A stretch of DNA of 64,000 bases from Thuidium tamariscinum (GCA_947034885.2 OX344756.2:22551489-22615488), one strand, 5' to 3'; shown: positions 45,702 to 60,276, counted from the stretch's first letter. Translations and numbers: made by a program. The notes: generated by a model not told the origin, from the sequence alone.

Positions 45702-48519
45702 TTGATGCCAAAATATAGTTTGCAAGCCTAATTAGACATTTATGAATGTATTATTTTGTGTTTGAAAATTGTATTATCTACTTAAGGAATTAAACCTATT
45801 AGCATAGGAATTAGGAAACACCCTATTTAACTATCTTCCTTAGAATGAACTTACTATACTAAATGGATACTTTCTAAATTGGTCATTATCCTCCCTCAAC
45901 AAATATCAAGAATGAATTCCATAAACTTCATTCTATTAGTTGAGCCTAATCCAAAAAAATATTAAAAATTTCAATGGCTAAAACTAAGATATAAGGAGGT
46001 GCATGTTGCCAAAAATATATAAGAAGGCATCTTCGTGATGTGTTTCTTAAGCATCTTGATGTAGGAAAGCCAATAATACTTCAATGAAATTATCTCTAGC
46101 AACCTTCTTTGCAAAGCACATCAAAAACATGCTCAATTTTGGGAGGATAAAACTCCATTCCATCATCTTGTATTCTTCATTTGAAACTTTTCAAGTATAA
46201 CTTTGTGGCATCATGGGTTGTAGAAAACCATATGTTTGGTTTAGTACTCCATATTTGATTTGCAAAAAGCAAACAATGTACTAAAATATGGCAATGCATA
46301 CTATTAGATTGATAATACAACTACTATAATTTTTTTCATTTCAATGATCCTTTAATGTCTAATTCTTATCATGTTCAAATATGGCAACATGAAAGTAGAA
46401 TATGTGACAAAAATATAGCTTCTCAAACATGCAAAGTGTACATTAGTATAGAAAGTTGGAAGTACAATGTGCCATTGGATCTAATTCAACATGAGTAATA
46501 AACCTATGTCACTATTGTATCCTTCTACTAGTAGAAAAATGGTCCACAAGGACTATGGCAGTGACTACAAGAAAACCCATGGGTAGTGAAATTATTAAGA
46601 AGGTCCTCCCATCAACTATAAATTCTTGACTCTATGTACTATGCCTTCTACTTAACCTTAGTTTACGGGTCTTGCATGTCAAACTCAAACAAGAAAAACA
46701 TATTTCAACCGCAATTGGACTTCCCAAACCTTGGAAGGTTAAAACTATAATGTCCCAAAGGTTTGGACAAAAATCAACATGGTTGATAATATATGACATC
46801 CTCATTCAAATGTTATCAAATTTTCTTTAAATTATAAAAGACATTGCAAGATTTATAGGCATTTTGAAAGTCCAAACTTCTATTTTCAAATAGTTCCTGA
46901 TTTTAAATGTTCTAAAATCTAATTTAGAAAATGTAGCTTCAATGATCTACTTCTTATTCCATTTGAGTATTCCATTGTAGTTTTTGTAATACTTTGAAGG
47001 TAGCATCTTGAAAGCTCAAAATACACCACTTTTTAATTTTTAAAATTTTAATCTCTTGATGTAAGCTCAAGAAGTTCATCAATTAGCATGTAGTGCTTGC
47101 TACTATTCTTTCTATCTTTCTTATGAATTTCATTTGTATTAATCATTTTGTAATTATTATAATTCTTACAAAAATCATATATATTTCTATTTTATTTTAT
47201 TTATGAAAAAATGCAAAAAAAATTTAGACATGCATTACTACATGTGAAAAATATCAAGTTTTTTAAATGATGTAGAAATCTAATGAAGCTTGACCAAGCT
47301 ACAAAATGAAATGCCTTATAAAGGTTAACTTCCAAATGATACTAGCATATTTTTGGTAAAATTACAAAAAAGATCCACTTTCTAAAGCATAGAGTATAAA
47401 ATGAGACAAAAAAAATGAATGATGAGAAAAAAAATGTTAAAATGGATTTCTAAAATGATATTTTCTTTTCACATGGAATTTTTTTAAATTTATAGCTCTT
47501 TGTCATATTAATTTAAAAGCATTTAACTTCAAATTCTTACTAAATATAATGTATTTTTAGCCTTCTAGGATTTGACTTAGTTAGCTAAATGTATGAAGTT
47601 TCAAATCTAGCATAGTATAATCATTAATTTTTTCATTTTTCTTATCTTAAAATTTTAATACAATGGATTGCATACTAAGGGAAAAACTGGGACCTTTCAT
47701 TTAACTTTTATATTGTAATCAAATATAGTATATATCCATACAAGACTATTAACCCCTACAGACAAGTGGTTGTTGACAAACAATTTAATATTTAGGAAAG
47801 TTTCTACAAAATTAATTTTGAATTGATGTTTTTGAAATTTTGAGATAAGATGCTTACACTAACCAACTTTGCAAGAAGAGAAATAGATTCCAATTGGGTC
47901 CCTAGATGAAGAGTTATGTTTTCCATAAAAAGTTCAAGAAATTTCAACTCTAGCATGCTTTGCTACCCCCTCATTGATTTGTTATTGCCCTCAAAACAAG
48001 ATTGTTCAAAACTACACATTACTAATCCAAATGGAATAAATAAAAGCTTTCTAAGAGAAATAAACAAATATTTGGAAAAAAATCATGTTTTTCTTATTTT
48101 AATTTTTTGTGTTTATATCTTATCCACCAAACTATAATTTTGAATTTTCATGCCATAAATTTTGCTCCTAGGCACCAATTGAAATAAAAAATTTATATTC
48201 TTAGAAAACTAATGCATTTTTCTATCTTCATAAATTGTCATTGAACTACAATGAATATTGACATTGTAAGAGCCTACCTAAAATCCATTGTACCTTGTAA
48301 AGAGACAATGGGACTTTTGAGATTGTGTCCAATGAATACAAAAATGTCCAATGAATACAAAAATGTCCAATGATTTCAATTATAAATGAATTTAGAACAA
48401 TTTAACTTCAAAAATCCCAATAACTTTTTGTTCACAATAATGTTGTGACTTAAAATTATTTTTTATGTTTTTAATCCCTTAACATTTCAGCAAGTAGTTT
48501 TCAAACAATAAATACATTA
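45702..48519. other. AT-rich intergenic, no gene recognised
   Basis: Longest frames are about 70 codons and featureless. A 16-21 bp direct repeat ('aatgaatacaaaaatgtcc') occurs twice near 48334-48368. No complete element identified. Confidence 0.4.
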
Positions 48520-50300
48520 CTAGAATGTGATTGTGGCTCTTTCTCATTATTGCTTGGATGAAAGTCATCCTAATTTGTGTAGATACTTTATCAAGTTGTC
48601 CTATCTAATGGTTGGATTTCATATTACTAGAGTATATATATTTTTCTAGAATTACAAATGTGGAAGTATGTCAAGTGGTTGACAAAGCTATGAATGCATT
48701 AACTTTAGTTCAAAACTTGATTTGCTAAAATGAGGTCATAGATATAAAGAAAAAAAACATTTCAAAAAATCATCATATCAAAAGACAAATCCATTCCAAT
48801 AAACTTTACTAAAAAATGCTTATATTTTTCTTGTAATCAAATGTAGAATTTTTTTTTAATTATCTTTTCAAAATTTACTTAAAAAATTATTGGTGATAGC
48901 ATTGGTGAATCTTACTATACAAGTAGAATATAAACTCAAAGTCTATAGTTTTTTACTTGGATGTCAATCCAAAATATTCTTCCAAATAATGCTTTATAAT
49001 GTTTTTCCTCAAATTACTAATTGTACAAAGTACTTTGTGTGTTATGAGGTCACTGCAAAGATTTTTGTGTCCTATTTGTCAATGAATTGACTGAAATTTG
49101 TCAACTGCTTTGTCAATAGGAACATGTTGAGTCAACTTGTCAGCTTCTATTCCTTTATACCTTCCTTTGTCATTGGGCCCATTGCCATGTTGACACGATT
49201 CCTAATTAGCAATAACCAAAGTATACTACTTTTTATTTAAGACAATATGACAAAATTGAGTTCCCTATAAATTTTAAGTTTCAAAAATTGCACATGTGTA
49301 GGAGGAAATGTAGATTTCATCTACTACTTGGCTTGGCTCCAAGACCCTATCAATTATTGTGATTAGAATGGAGAAGAGAGGTTCTCTATATACACATGGG
49401 GTGGTAGGAGGTAGAACAACCCGTGTGGGATATGTAGTTTAGAAGTTGTAAGAGCACAACCGCTCATAGTTAAGTTTGAAATAGGAATTGTGTTAAAACT
49501 ATGATTTCAGAGCTCATTTAGGCATAGTAAAATAATTTTTTGCAAAAATATTTGAACTAAGTAAAGGTGTAAAATCAAACCAAGTTTCATCTCCAAAAAT
49601 CCGTTTGACATTTAGAGCCTCCAATCAAAAGTTATAGGCAAATTTGAGAGAGGAAGTTTTAAGTTGTCAAAAACTTTTTGACAACTTAAAACTTCCTCTC
49701 TCAAATTTGCCTATAACTTTTGATTGGAGGCTCTAAATGTCAAACGGATTTTTGGAGATGAAACTTGGTTTGATTTTACACCTTTACTTAGTTCAAATAT
49801 TTTTGCAAAAAATTATTTTACTATGCCTAAATGAGCTCTGAAATCATAGTTTTAACACAATTCCTATTTCAAACTTAACTATGAGCGGTTGTGCTCTTAC
49901 AACTTCTAAACTACATATCCCATATAAGTTGTTTTACCTCCTACCGCCCCATCTATATATGAAGAGCTTCACCCCTTAATAGAAAACTCAAGTTAAAATA
50001 CTCGTGGTGAATGGATAAAGAAGTCCTTGGTTAAATAGTCAATGGATTCTCTGGGATTTGGGCAAACTTACTATCTTCACAATCATTTGTTATCCTTTAT
50101 GTCATTTGTGGATAGATGTTGCCTTGAAAATGGGAAGAAAATCAAATATCAATTAAGAATTTGGCAACAAGTTCTCACAAATTGAGAAGATGAGGATGAA
50201 AAAATTTGGTTGTTGTCATTTTGGACAATTTTCTATCATAAACTTGTCATCTTGGATTACACTTCCTTGTAGTGGATTAACCCTAATGGTCAAAGGCCAT
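48520..50300. repeat. Paralogous segment P2
   Basis: Partner of P1 (22563-30180). It lacks the ~1.4 kb block, the 3.7 kb purine-bounded pair and the TIR element 29261-30003, so it gives the uninterrupted arrangement at these sites. It contains foldback copy 3. The 78-codon frame at 50190-50426 is at its right edge and is not recognised. Confidence 0.6.
49370..49976. mobile_element. Foldback element, family FB, copy 3 (perfect central palindrome)
   Basis: Two arms of about 300 bp with a single unpaired base at 49674; position i pairs with 99348-i. From about 49435 to 49913 I see no mismatch, whereas the outer ~60 bp of each arm differ at several positions. Copy 2 (24752-25345) has an asymmetric spacer in the centre. 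Non-coding; a transcript would fold into a very long perfect hairpin. Confidence 0.85.
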
Positions 50301-50426
50301 CTTCACATTAGTCAACATTCAAAACTTCTATTTTTTTTTTTTTTGGAAACAAATGACAAAACTTCTATTTCTATTGCAAATTATAAACCTTTTGAATTTT
50401 ATTTATTTATTGTCTTTGTTTTTTAA

Positions 50427-51051
50427 ACATAGACTCTTGCATTAGCTAAATTATGGTAATCCAAGTTTTAGAATCCTATCTACAGCCTCATCAATACTAT
50501 ACAATGCAATTAGGATATGTTTATAGGGAGGCTATAACTAATAGGACCTTCCTTCCTAATTTGATTGATTGGATGGAAGGTCCAAATTTTAATTTCTAAT
50601 TCTTTAATTTAATTTAATTTGCATATCATTGAATTATTTTTTTCTTTGTTTAATTTCCCTACTATTGACTATCAATAATTAAACCACATTGTTTATATAG
50701 GACAAAACTTTACGATAGTACCATTCTTATTTATTTGCATATCTAATCTTGGGGGCTTACACTAAACTAGTACAGAATACATAGAAGAAATTTTAGAAAC
50801 TTTGACCAAAAAGATTATACGAGTTTTTTGTTTAAAATAAAATAAATAATTTCAATCTTGTAGTTTGTAAGACTAGATTAAATCTCCTCAACTTAAAATT
50901 TTGCACTAAATATTTTGAATTAAAAAAGAATTATTTTAGAAAGTTTTGTCTTAAACTTTTGAATTTAAAAATAAAAAGACTTAGTTCTAATTCTTTAAGA
51001 AATTATTTAGTAGGAATAGAATGGTAAAAGATAGAAGGAAAATTAAAATCG
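50427..51051. other. AT-rich intergenic, no gene recognised
   Basis: No frame or element termini identified. Confidence 0.4.
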
Positions 51052-51055
51052 TTAA

Positions 51056-51690
51056 CCTCTAAATGCCTAAAGCACTATATTTTGGTGTTGCCCAAACTTT
51101 GAAATTATATAAATTTTTATCAAAATATTTTTTTATTTTTTAAAAACTTCTTTAATACCCTTTAAAGTGTACTTTAAGCATCAATGATTCTATTTTGAAT
51201 AAATTTGTTTAGGATTTTTCAATTGGAGATTTTGTACAAGGTTGTTCTTTGATCTTTTAGTGTTAACGCCTCTTTGAGGTGAACCTCAAATACAATGGAT
51301 CTTGCTAGGAAATCATATTGGAAAAGCCAAAAACCAGTTATCATAATGAATATTATGTTTTTTACCCCATATTTTTTTACAAACTTAATTTTAGATTGGA
51401 AATGTAAAATAAAAGATTGAAAGACTTCAAATCACTTTTACAATTTTAATACACTCTTGATTAAACATTATAATCTTTGAATTCATAACTAATATTGTTG
51501 TATTTTTTCCTATAGTTAGTCCATATTTGGTACAGTTTGAATGCATCTAGATACAATATTAATAAATAGGTAGAATTTGTAAAAAAGTAGGATTTTTTGT
51601 TAAATTTTGAGCAAACTTCGAGAACCTTGAAAAGAAAACCTTGGATATTCATAAATGAATAGCTCTAGAGGTCAATAAAGGTTAATAAGC
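51056..51690. mobile_element. TTAA-flanked TIR element family P2, copy 3 (decayed)
   Basis: Begins after TTAA (51052-51055) with CCTCTAAATGCCTAAAGC and follows 9156-9802 in the same orientation (cues 'aagcatcaa', 'gaacctcaaatacac/aa', 'ttgaaagacttca(c/a)atcac'). The right terminus is degraded; 'aggttaa' near 51681 may be the flank, so the end is approximate. Confidence 0.45.
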
Positions 51691-51699
51691 ATCAAGAAA

Positions 51700-52540
51700 T
51701 TGTCAATTTGATGAAAGTTGGTGTAATTTTTGGCAATTTTCAACTTTATGATGATATACACAATAATTATTTTATTTTATTTTATTGATCAACTGTATGC
51801 ATCCTAAACTCTAATTTCTATACCAAAATTTGAACCTAAAAATGCAATATATGGCTATAAGATGTGAATTGAACGCAGTATCTTATTAATCAAATATTTC
51901 AAATGCAGGGGCATTGAAATGAATCAATGATTCATGTTGCAATCTATAGTCTCTATACAATGGCTAATGCAATCCCATAGATCTCAATTCCCCCCAAAAT
52001 TCAAATGTTGTAAGAATCAACATCATTTGTAGGTTTGTCAAATTGTTAATATTTTAAATTCTATGGAATGAAAACTTCCTTCGATTTTTGTGTATGATAA
52101 TCTAAAATGATATATTCCAACATGCAAAGGTACAATTTGTTTTAAAGTTCTAAGGTAAAATTGAAAAAAGATATTTAAAGAAATTCCAATTCATGGTAAA
52201 AAATATTTGACTTTTAGACATGGCTAAGTTTAAAATTAATTTTCTTTCAAATCACAACTATTTTTTTCTTCAAATTTTCATAGGAATCTAAAATATATTG
52301 TATACTAAGGCCCTTGTCTATCCACTTTTAGACTTTGTCCATTCATGCTATAGTATGGTTGTTTGAATAAAATGTTTCATTGGGCAAATGGTTAGTTTTA
52401 TTGGTCATTGTATAAGTTTATAATCTTTGTCTTTAGTGTTATAGAAGTGTTTACTATGCATCTCTTAGTAAGGTAAACCAACCTATGATATGCAAATTGA
52501 CTTGGTTGCCAAGTTGCCATTTTATGAAATTTGAATTTTT
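51700..52540. other. AT-rich intergenic, no gene recognised
   Basis: No frame or element of note. Confidence 0.4.
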
Positions 52541-52760
52541 TTTCATGAAAAAACAAACATGAGAAATGGAGAGAGCAATTGAATCTCATTTTCTTGATAA
52601 AGTGTGAATTTGATCAGAATTTTTGAAGTGTGCAAACCAAATGTTTTTTTTTCCATAGAAAAACAAATATGAGAAATGGAGAGAGCAGTTGAAATTTCAT
52701 TTCTTTTGACAAAGTGTGAATTTGATGAGAATTTTTGAAGTGTGAAACCCAAACGTTTCA
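52541..52760. repeat. 110 bp tandem duplication
   Basis: Two units, each with 'gagaaatggagagagca' (52561 and 52671) followed by 'aaagtgtgaatttgat(c/g)agaatttttgaagtgtg'. The reverse-strand frames here repeat themselves for that reason and are not genes. Confidence 0.8.
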
Positions 52761-55117
52761 AAACAATCTCTGGACCACCCAAAAATCATCAAAAAGAGTG
52801 CTTATAATCGTCATTATATCACCTAAAGTAGTCACAATATTTCCTAATATAGTTGCAACATTTTCTAACATGGACATGACATAATGAAATAAAAAAAGTT
52901 AGTTCTTGTACTCGGGGAGATTACTTGCGATTTTTAGAAAACTACGTGAGTTAAAAGATAGGGTCTATTTAATTCAAAGGGGATAAATTTTATATATATG
53001 TAGAACTACTATAGGGTTCTTGAAATGTCACATATCCTATTATATATAAATTAGGCTATGTATAAACATCATTTAGTAGGAATTTTTATTAATAAATTAG
53101 CCTTTACAAATAGGGTTCATATAAAAAGTTTGTAGTACAATGAGTATAGATGTAAACAAACTTTTTTAATTGAATGATAAAACTTACACAATTTAGTTAA
53201 TCTAAGGATGTTTTTCAGGAGATTTGTTGTTATCATCAAATAATTCTAGCCTATATATACAAATCTTTCCTTAAGTATACCAATTATGTAACAACATGTA
53301 AAAAACTATTGTCCCAAGATTAAAAAAATTGAGTTGTAAATTTACAATGAGGTTGTACTATGGAGATTTGTGTTCACACAAAGTACCCATTAAGAAATTG
53401 GTGTAGAGTGTGCAACATTTGCATGGAATATTTTCTATACTTTGACACTACAAACTCTAGATTTGCCTCAACTACTTGAACATATACTTGTAAATGTTTA
53501 GAATCATCTTTTTTTTTAAGTGTTTAATAAACACTCTTTTATTTTTTGATTCTAAATTCAAAACCATTGTAAATGCATATGTAAAAATAAAATATATAGT
53601 CTCTATATTATAGTAGAGGTCATATTCTTGGGATAATCTACAATGTTTTTAGAGTGTCAATTATACATATTGTTCATGTTATATTGCTAGTATTGGCATT
53701 TTTCTTAGTTTTAGTATCATAACTATATTTAATGTTTCTATGATGTTTATTATTCACCATATTAGGTTGTTTAGAATACATGGCATAGAATTTAGAATAT
53801 TTAAAACTATTGTTGCATTTTACATTTTTATTTGTCATTTGAAATTTTACTACAATACAATTAGTGCATATATTAGAAAATAGTGTATATGTAAGACACT
53901 ACTTTTATAGTGTGTTGTAAATGGATATGAAAAAGTTAGACATATAAATTTTGTATATAAGATAGCCTAACTATAAAAACCAAATGATTGAATTTATATG
54001 TAAAAATATGGTCATTTTAATTACTAAAATGAAGGTAAATAGCCCTACATTAAATATCCTCTTACCTCAGGTGTATGCTTAAAATTACAAGGAGTGATCT
54101 CCCCGAGTTCTTGTAATGACTTTATTTTGGAAAGGTGGAAGTTCCTAAATCAATTTATAATAACTCCATGACCATCATACAAAGCATTGATTTTGGGCTT
54201 TGGGCCATAAATGTGCCTAATGAAGACTTGACTTCATTAATTAAGAAAAATTTGCCATGGATTCATAGAAAACTATAATGGGTAGTTTTGTAAATGTTTG
54301 CATTAGAGAATTGGCTTATCATAGGCTAATTTACCTTAGTGTAAGGCAAGCTTATATAGTTGGAGTCCAAAATTTTCTTTTTTTCTTTTCTCATTTTTTC
54401 CATTACAAATAGTAGTTTTTACTTGTACTTGAAATGGTAGATTGAGATTGAAGAATAGTTTACAATAGTTAGGAATTTGTACATGCTACCCCTTTAAAGA
54501 ACATTGTAGAAACAAGAATGTAGATTTGGAATTTTTAGGCAAAATAAACTATGTCTTGAAAACAATATGCACAAAAAATCTTCAATTTCCAAGTTTTCCT
54601 TTTTGCATTTCTTTATGAATTAATTCAAAACCTTGCACAAAAATCATAAAACACCAAGTGACCACAATAGTTTCATTAATGAAGTGTAAACAAAAGATCC
54701 AGTTTTCCACTACATTTGGATGTACTTCATCCATTGAATTTGGATTATTTAAAAAATTCATAATGTGCCTAATAGATGATCATGGCTCTTTTAGAGGTTA
54801 AGATCCCAAATGAAAGCTATGGTGATGAACGAAGTATATAGAGAGCCTAGTAGAGATGGTTTGATTAGAGCATCATTAGCCCTAAAGTTCGTTGATTATA
54901 TTTTAGCGGAATTGCTTCAAAAGTGCCATTTCTAGTACAAATATCAAATTTTAGAAGGAAAACATTATTGAATACATGTAACTATATATAGGATATTATA
55001 GGGCACTTGTTTATGAAGAAGAGGGATAAATTTCAAAAATTTCATTGTGCAATTCATAAGGTACTTGCATTTGCTATTTGAATTAACAAAAAATAGGGAC
55101 CTTATGAAAAATTGGGT
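52761..55117. other. AT-rich intergenic, no gene recognised
   Basis: Very AT-rich with no frame above about 60 codons. No element termini were found. Confidence 0.4.
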
Positions 55118-55416
55118 CATTAGGGGAGATTGAGGCCAAAACAAGACTACGAATTTCCGGACTGTGGGAACTGAGCCACATTAGCAATGTGACTTGGCCA
55201 AGACTGTGCCACATCAGATATAATTAATATAATAATAATAATAATAAATTATTTTAAAATTTAAAATTTAGTTGTTAATACTTCTTTTTTAAAATTCCTA
55301 AAAATTCCAAAAATTTGGTTGTCAATTCACTGGTTCACAATTCCTAGATAACTCAAAGAATTGCAAGAAGAATAACCTTGAAATGATCTTTTTTAGCCCC
55401 CGAATCTCCCCTAATG
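55118..55416. mobile_element. CATTAG-terminus MITE, copy 4
   Basis: A 299 bp element with ends CATTAGGGGAGATTGAGGCC and the complement of CATTAGGGGAGATTCGGGGG. It shares termini with 6233-6518; the interior has diverged. An (ATA)n tract lies at about 55229-55246. No target duplication identified. Confidence 0.65.
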
Positions 55417-57578
55417 CAACTACACTCTACAAGGTTGCATTTGTATGAAAAAGTATCCATATTGGGGGCACTTATTTGGATTCATTCTTCAAAGCAAGTT
55501 GGCTATATGCTTGAAAGTTTTCAAATCATTAGAAATTGTACAATATTTAGCTACAATTATTGCATCAAATAGTTTGTTTGCCTCTTCATATAATGAAAAA
55601 GTCAATGAAGAGGTTTTTGAAGATGAATATATATTTGTCTACTATTTATATTTAAAAAATTTATGAATAAAATAGATTAAATTTTACAACATTTCTTTCA
55701 AGGTAATTAGGTTTTTTGAGAGGTTTGGATTAGGTTTTAGGATTTCAGGATTGTAGGGCATTTAATTTAGTAGGTATTTTTGGTACTTGACTTAAGATCT
55801 ACAATTTTTGTATCTATTTCTTTCAACTTCGTTCTATGATGACTATAGATTGTATACCATCTACAACTTGTTTAATGCTATAAACAAGGTCGTTGCCTCT
55901 TGTGATTGATGATTGATTGATGTCATGCAACAATCCAACAAATCCTCATACAAGTTCTTCATGGTAGTATATACTATAGACATTGCATTTTGTATAACAC
56001 AAAAAACATTGGTTTATGATGTCTCCTTGATGAAGGCATGTATATTGAAGTGGCTTGACATTAAAAGGTTCACTCTTCTTTTCAAGGCCAATAAAGACAA
56101 CAATTCCTTTGAGGCTTTGATATCTATATAAAAATTTATAGAACACTAAAAGAACAACCAAAAAAACACCATTACTTTTAAATATATCTTAGATATTTTC
56201 AAACATCAAATATTGAAACCTTGAATGAATAAGCATTGGTAGTGCAAAGAGAAGCAAGACCCTATTATATTTCTATTTGTTCTTTGGTGTAAACCTAGAA
56301 TTTGTGATTACTATTGTATCATTATAAACTCATCAAAAATATCTTAAATAGATGTAGTAAAACTTTCATTTGGAAATTGGACAACCAAAGTATAGCCCAT
56401 TGAAAGCTAGCTAAAAGACAAAAAATAGAGAGAGTCTATTCAAGTCATTCTTTAGATTTAAAAAAAAATTTGATTGTAAAATCCATTCAAATTGTTGTGC
56501 CATTTGCTTGATTAGCTCAATAAGGGATGCTATCTTAACTTCTAAAGGACCATTGGCCATTTGGCAAACAAATGGACTTCAGCCATGTACTAGCAATCTC
56601 AATTTAAGTCATAATTTTTGAGGATTTTCTTGACAATTGAAAAACTAAATAGCTTCATGGGAATATATTTTTTTTCCAAATTGGTGCCCCAAAACAAAAT
56701 TTATGTCAAAACAAGGGAGATAGAGCAACACCAATTTCTAAATTTTGAATTTTTTTTTTAAATAATTTTTTTTCATGGATTATATATATTTTTTCTACAT
56801 GAAAAGCTTTGATTCATTTTATTTGAATAAGTCATGCAAAAGTTATAGACAATCTTATTTTTCAAGAAATTTAAGCATCTTTATAAGAAAATAACTTGCA
56901 AGAGTAATTTTTGAATGAAATTTTTTCAATTTTTCATAAGCAAATTTTGAAATATTTTATTTTTCTTCTTAGAACAATCTCACTATTGGGATGGTGCATT
57001 TTCAATTCCATCTTATAGATATTAATAATTCAAATTTTCCTTCTATCTCATAACTACTTCTAATTAATAGTTCTTTTAAGGATAAAAATTTAATTCATTG
57101 TTTTCTCTTGGATTCTCAACTCAATTTTCAACCATAAAGATTTTTTGAAACCTACCTAAATTGTCAATTCTATGTTCAATGAACATTTATTCTTTAGGGA
57201 TCAAAGACCGATGTTATTAAGAGTAGTAAGAATAATTGTGATTCTTCTTCTTCCCAATCCAAAACGATCCTTTTTTCTTTTTCTTTTTTTCTCCAAAGAT
57301 ACAAAGAAATAATTAAAAGTCACAAAATAATCAATATTTGATTACCTATTATATTGACTTATGTTAAATGATCTTTATTTTTTCTAAAAAAGCCTCAATA
57401 ATTTTGATGTATCATTTTTTATTCCTCGGTCAAGAATCACATGCCAGACACTTCCGATTGCTCAACAAAGACAACAAAGTAGTGTATTTTCAAAATAGTG
57501 TCTATTCATAAATCGAACCCCATGCTTCGGCCCCCTATGGCAAATTCTTAGTCTTAATTTTCTTTTAACAGAAATACC
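55417..57578. other. AT-rich repeat-derived DNA, no gene recognised
   Basis: About 55430-55520 matches the dispersed repeat near 400-470, and about 56780-56860 matches the window start. Frames of about 70 codons are featureless. Confidence 0.4.
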
Positions 57579-57582
57579 TTAA

Positions 57583-57807
57583 TCCCTTAACACCTCAATC
57601 CTTTTTGATTTTTTGCATATTTTTTTGTTTATATCTTTGCATAAAAACATAGACTACTTGAAGTTCTTGAAATTGAGCATTCAAGAAGTCTGTTGTCTTT
57701 TGACGATTCAAGTATTACATTGGATGAATTAGAAGTTAGTTGGACTAAACAATAGCTACAAGCCCTTTGTTCACTGTCCAAAGTATGGACATTGGAGAGC
57801 TTAAGGG
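57583..57807. mobile_element. TTAA-flanked MITE family P1, copy 2
   Basis: About 225 bp, flanked by TTAA at 57579-57582 and 57808-57811, with TCCCTTAACACC and the complement of CCCTTAAGCTCTCC at its ends. Full-length reverse match to 42548-42768 (cues 'tcaatcctttttga', 'gattcaagtattacattt/g'). Non-coding. Confidence 0.65.
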
Positions 57808-57811
57808 TTAA

Positions 57812-59911
57812 TAGATCTCATCAAGACATCACTCTTTTTAGGCCCAAAACATCTTTCTTATTAAGTTAGTTTATTCTTTCATAAACCCTAAAAGAAAAAA
57901 CCTTTTTATTAATTCTCGGGTTTTTGGATTGGAAATTAGTTTCAAATATTATAGAAACACTCCCAAATTTAATGTCCAATTAAGGTGACAAGCCTACTAA
58001 TGTAACACCCTAGTTAGCAATAAAAACATCTTAGGGCCAACTCCAATAGCGGCACATATTTTTCAAAGGTGTACGCTTGTTTCACATACCAAAAACTCAA
58101 CTCGAATTAAAGTTATTCAATAAAAATTGTAATCTCTATGAATTTTTGGAGTCTACTTTGAGATTACAAAACTATTCATGAATAGGATGGAGTCATAAAC
58201 TTCTTATAAACAACTCATAATTGCCTTTTCTTGTATCTAATGCCACTTAAGCATTCATCAATAAAGGCTTGGCACATTATCCTTTATTAGCATTAATGTA
58301 GTGATTATGTGGAAAAAAAACTGGATGAGTTTTAGGACAAAATTGGGACCATTAGTAAGGCACAATTATCTAGGTGGTAAAACATGGGTTGATCTACCAT
58401 AGTTCTAAGCAAGGACCAAGTGATTGTGGGGAGATGAAGAGTTATAGAATAGCAAAAACATTCATTTTAACCTCCTTGAAATTTCTTGTTTTTGTTATAC
58501 TAGTTGAGTGGAAGTCTTGAGGTACAAATTGCAATACATAGGGTTCATAAACTAGTCTAGATTGTTGATTTTGAGATTGATACCTAATTTGGGATGGAGT
58601 AAAATTTTACTTTGAACTTTATTTAGATTTGGGAATTAATGTTTGAGATATGAGCTATAAAATTGATACATGTTTGAAAGTGCTTTTCTTTACACTATCT
58701 TATTTTCTACCAACTATTTCAATATAAATACATATCTTTGAATAATATATACTCTTTTTTCCTTTCCAAGGAAGGTTATTTTTTACAAGCAAAACGGAAA
58801 AAAAATGAATGTCATCAATGCAAGTAGATTAATCTTTTCATGCTATGATTTGAAATCTTGATTTTAAAATGATGTTTTTTGTATTTAAACCTTGGAAATG
58901 TCTAAGGTAAATTAGTGTAATGACTATTGTATTCTAATCTTAGTATCTCAAAAACGTAGAAATAAAATTCATCCATAAGAAATTAAGAGCATACAAGGTA
59001 AACTACCCCCATTATAGGCAAAATGACTAGTATGATTTGCTATTGCTATTTGAAGAATGTGGAAATAAATTTTAGTTGTAGTTTAGCAATAAAAATAACA
59101 TTATAATTGAAGAAATTTTAAATTTTTGGACTAATTGATTTTTTTAATTCAAGAAAGAGTGTTGCCTTGTGTTCTTCATGAAAGCCCATACACATGCATG
59201 TCAACATTAGAAAAATAGATATTGCAGGGTTTCTACTAATTCATGCCCAACTTAACCCATGCCCAATCTAATCTATAGTGACTTTAATACCAATTGCAAA
59301 CTTCTATTGCCATAGTTAATTCATTTAAATTGATGTGAAGCTAACTCATAGCAAATTGATGACATTGTATAATAAAGGCATAGATTTTGTCCATTCTAAG
59401 CACATGTTATCATCATCTTGTGCAATTAACTCCTTAAAACAAATTTTTTTCTTTATTAGTATTTTTGTTTTCCAATACCAACAACCTGAAATGTTAGACT
59501 TTTCCTAAATGTTTGGAATTGGAGTTTGGATTAGAACAAGGCCTTCTACTTTATATACAATCCTTTTTTTTTTACGACAACATGCTTATAGGATTAGCAT
59601 AATTCTTAAATTGACTCCAAAGAAGTCCTTGTCATAGTTTGAGTGTCCTTAAGGGAACCTTTTCCTGAAATAGCTAATCCATTTCCAATCACTTAAGCAA
59701 TTACACATATTTGGAGAGCAATTTTTTTGAATGCAATATTTTTCCCAAGTGCAAAAATAGAGTTCCAAAGGATTGCAAACTTTTCTAGAATTATATCATA
59801 CAAAATGTAATTATCATGAATTTTTTAAGTGAAAGATTCTATTTGACCTATAATGGTGATGTAGACCTTTTTATTTGTGAGTATAGGCCAATTGCCAAAT
59901 CAACCAAGGGC
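57812..59911. other. AT-rich intergenic, no gene recognised
   Basis: No frame with a recognisable domain; no element termini identified. Confidence 0.4.
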
Positions 59912-59913
59912 TA

Positions 59914-60227
59914 AGGTAGAAGGGTCAATAATTGCCCATCCAAGGGCTGAATCTAAATTTTGGGAGGCAAAACACCTTGAAATATTTTTCAATATATTTA
60001 CATTCAAAGACAAGTGAAATTGACATTTAACCCAAGTCGTTTCATATTTTTTGGAGCTTTGTGAAATTAGTTATCAAATTTTGAAGTTGAAAGGGCATAG
60101 GGCTCTCAAAATGGTGCCCCAATTGAATTGTACAGTACACTGCTATGAAAAAACAACATGTACAAATATGGTACATTTAAGGTAGGGCGCCATTTTAGAA
60201 CCCATTCCATTTAAGAGTCTTCTACCT
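59914..60227. mobile_element. AGG-terminus MITE family 1, copy 2
   Basis: A 314 bp element with termini AGGTAGAAGGG and the complement of AGGTAGAAGAC, flanked by TA at 59912-59913 and 60228-60229. Interior homologous to 4188-4512 in reverse. Non-coding. Confidence 0.8.
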
Positions 60228-60276
60228 TAGTTGCAATATTGAGAGCCTTGCAACTACTCATGATGCACCACAACTA

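Noticed and set aside
52398-52782. Reverse-strand frames with repeated Phe/Ser-rich segments
   Set aside because: They reflect the 110 bp tandem duplication in AT-rich DNA.
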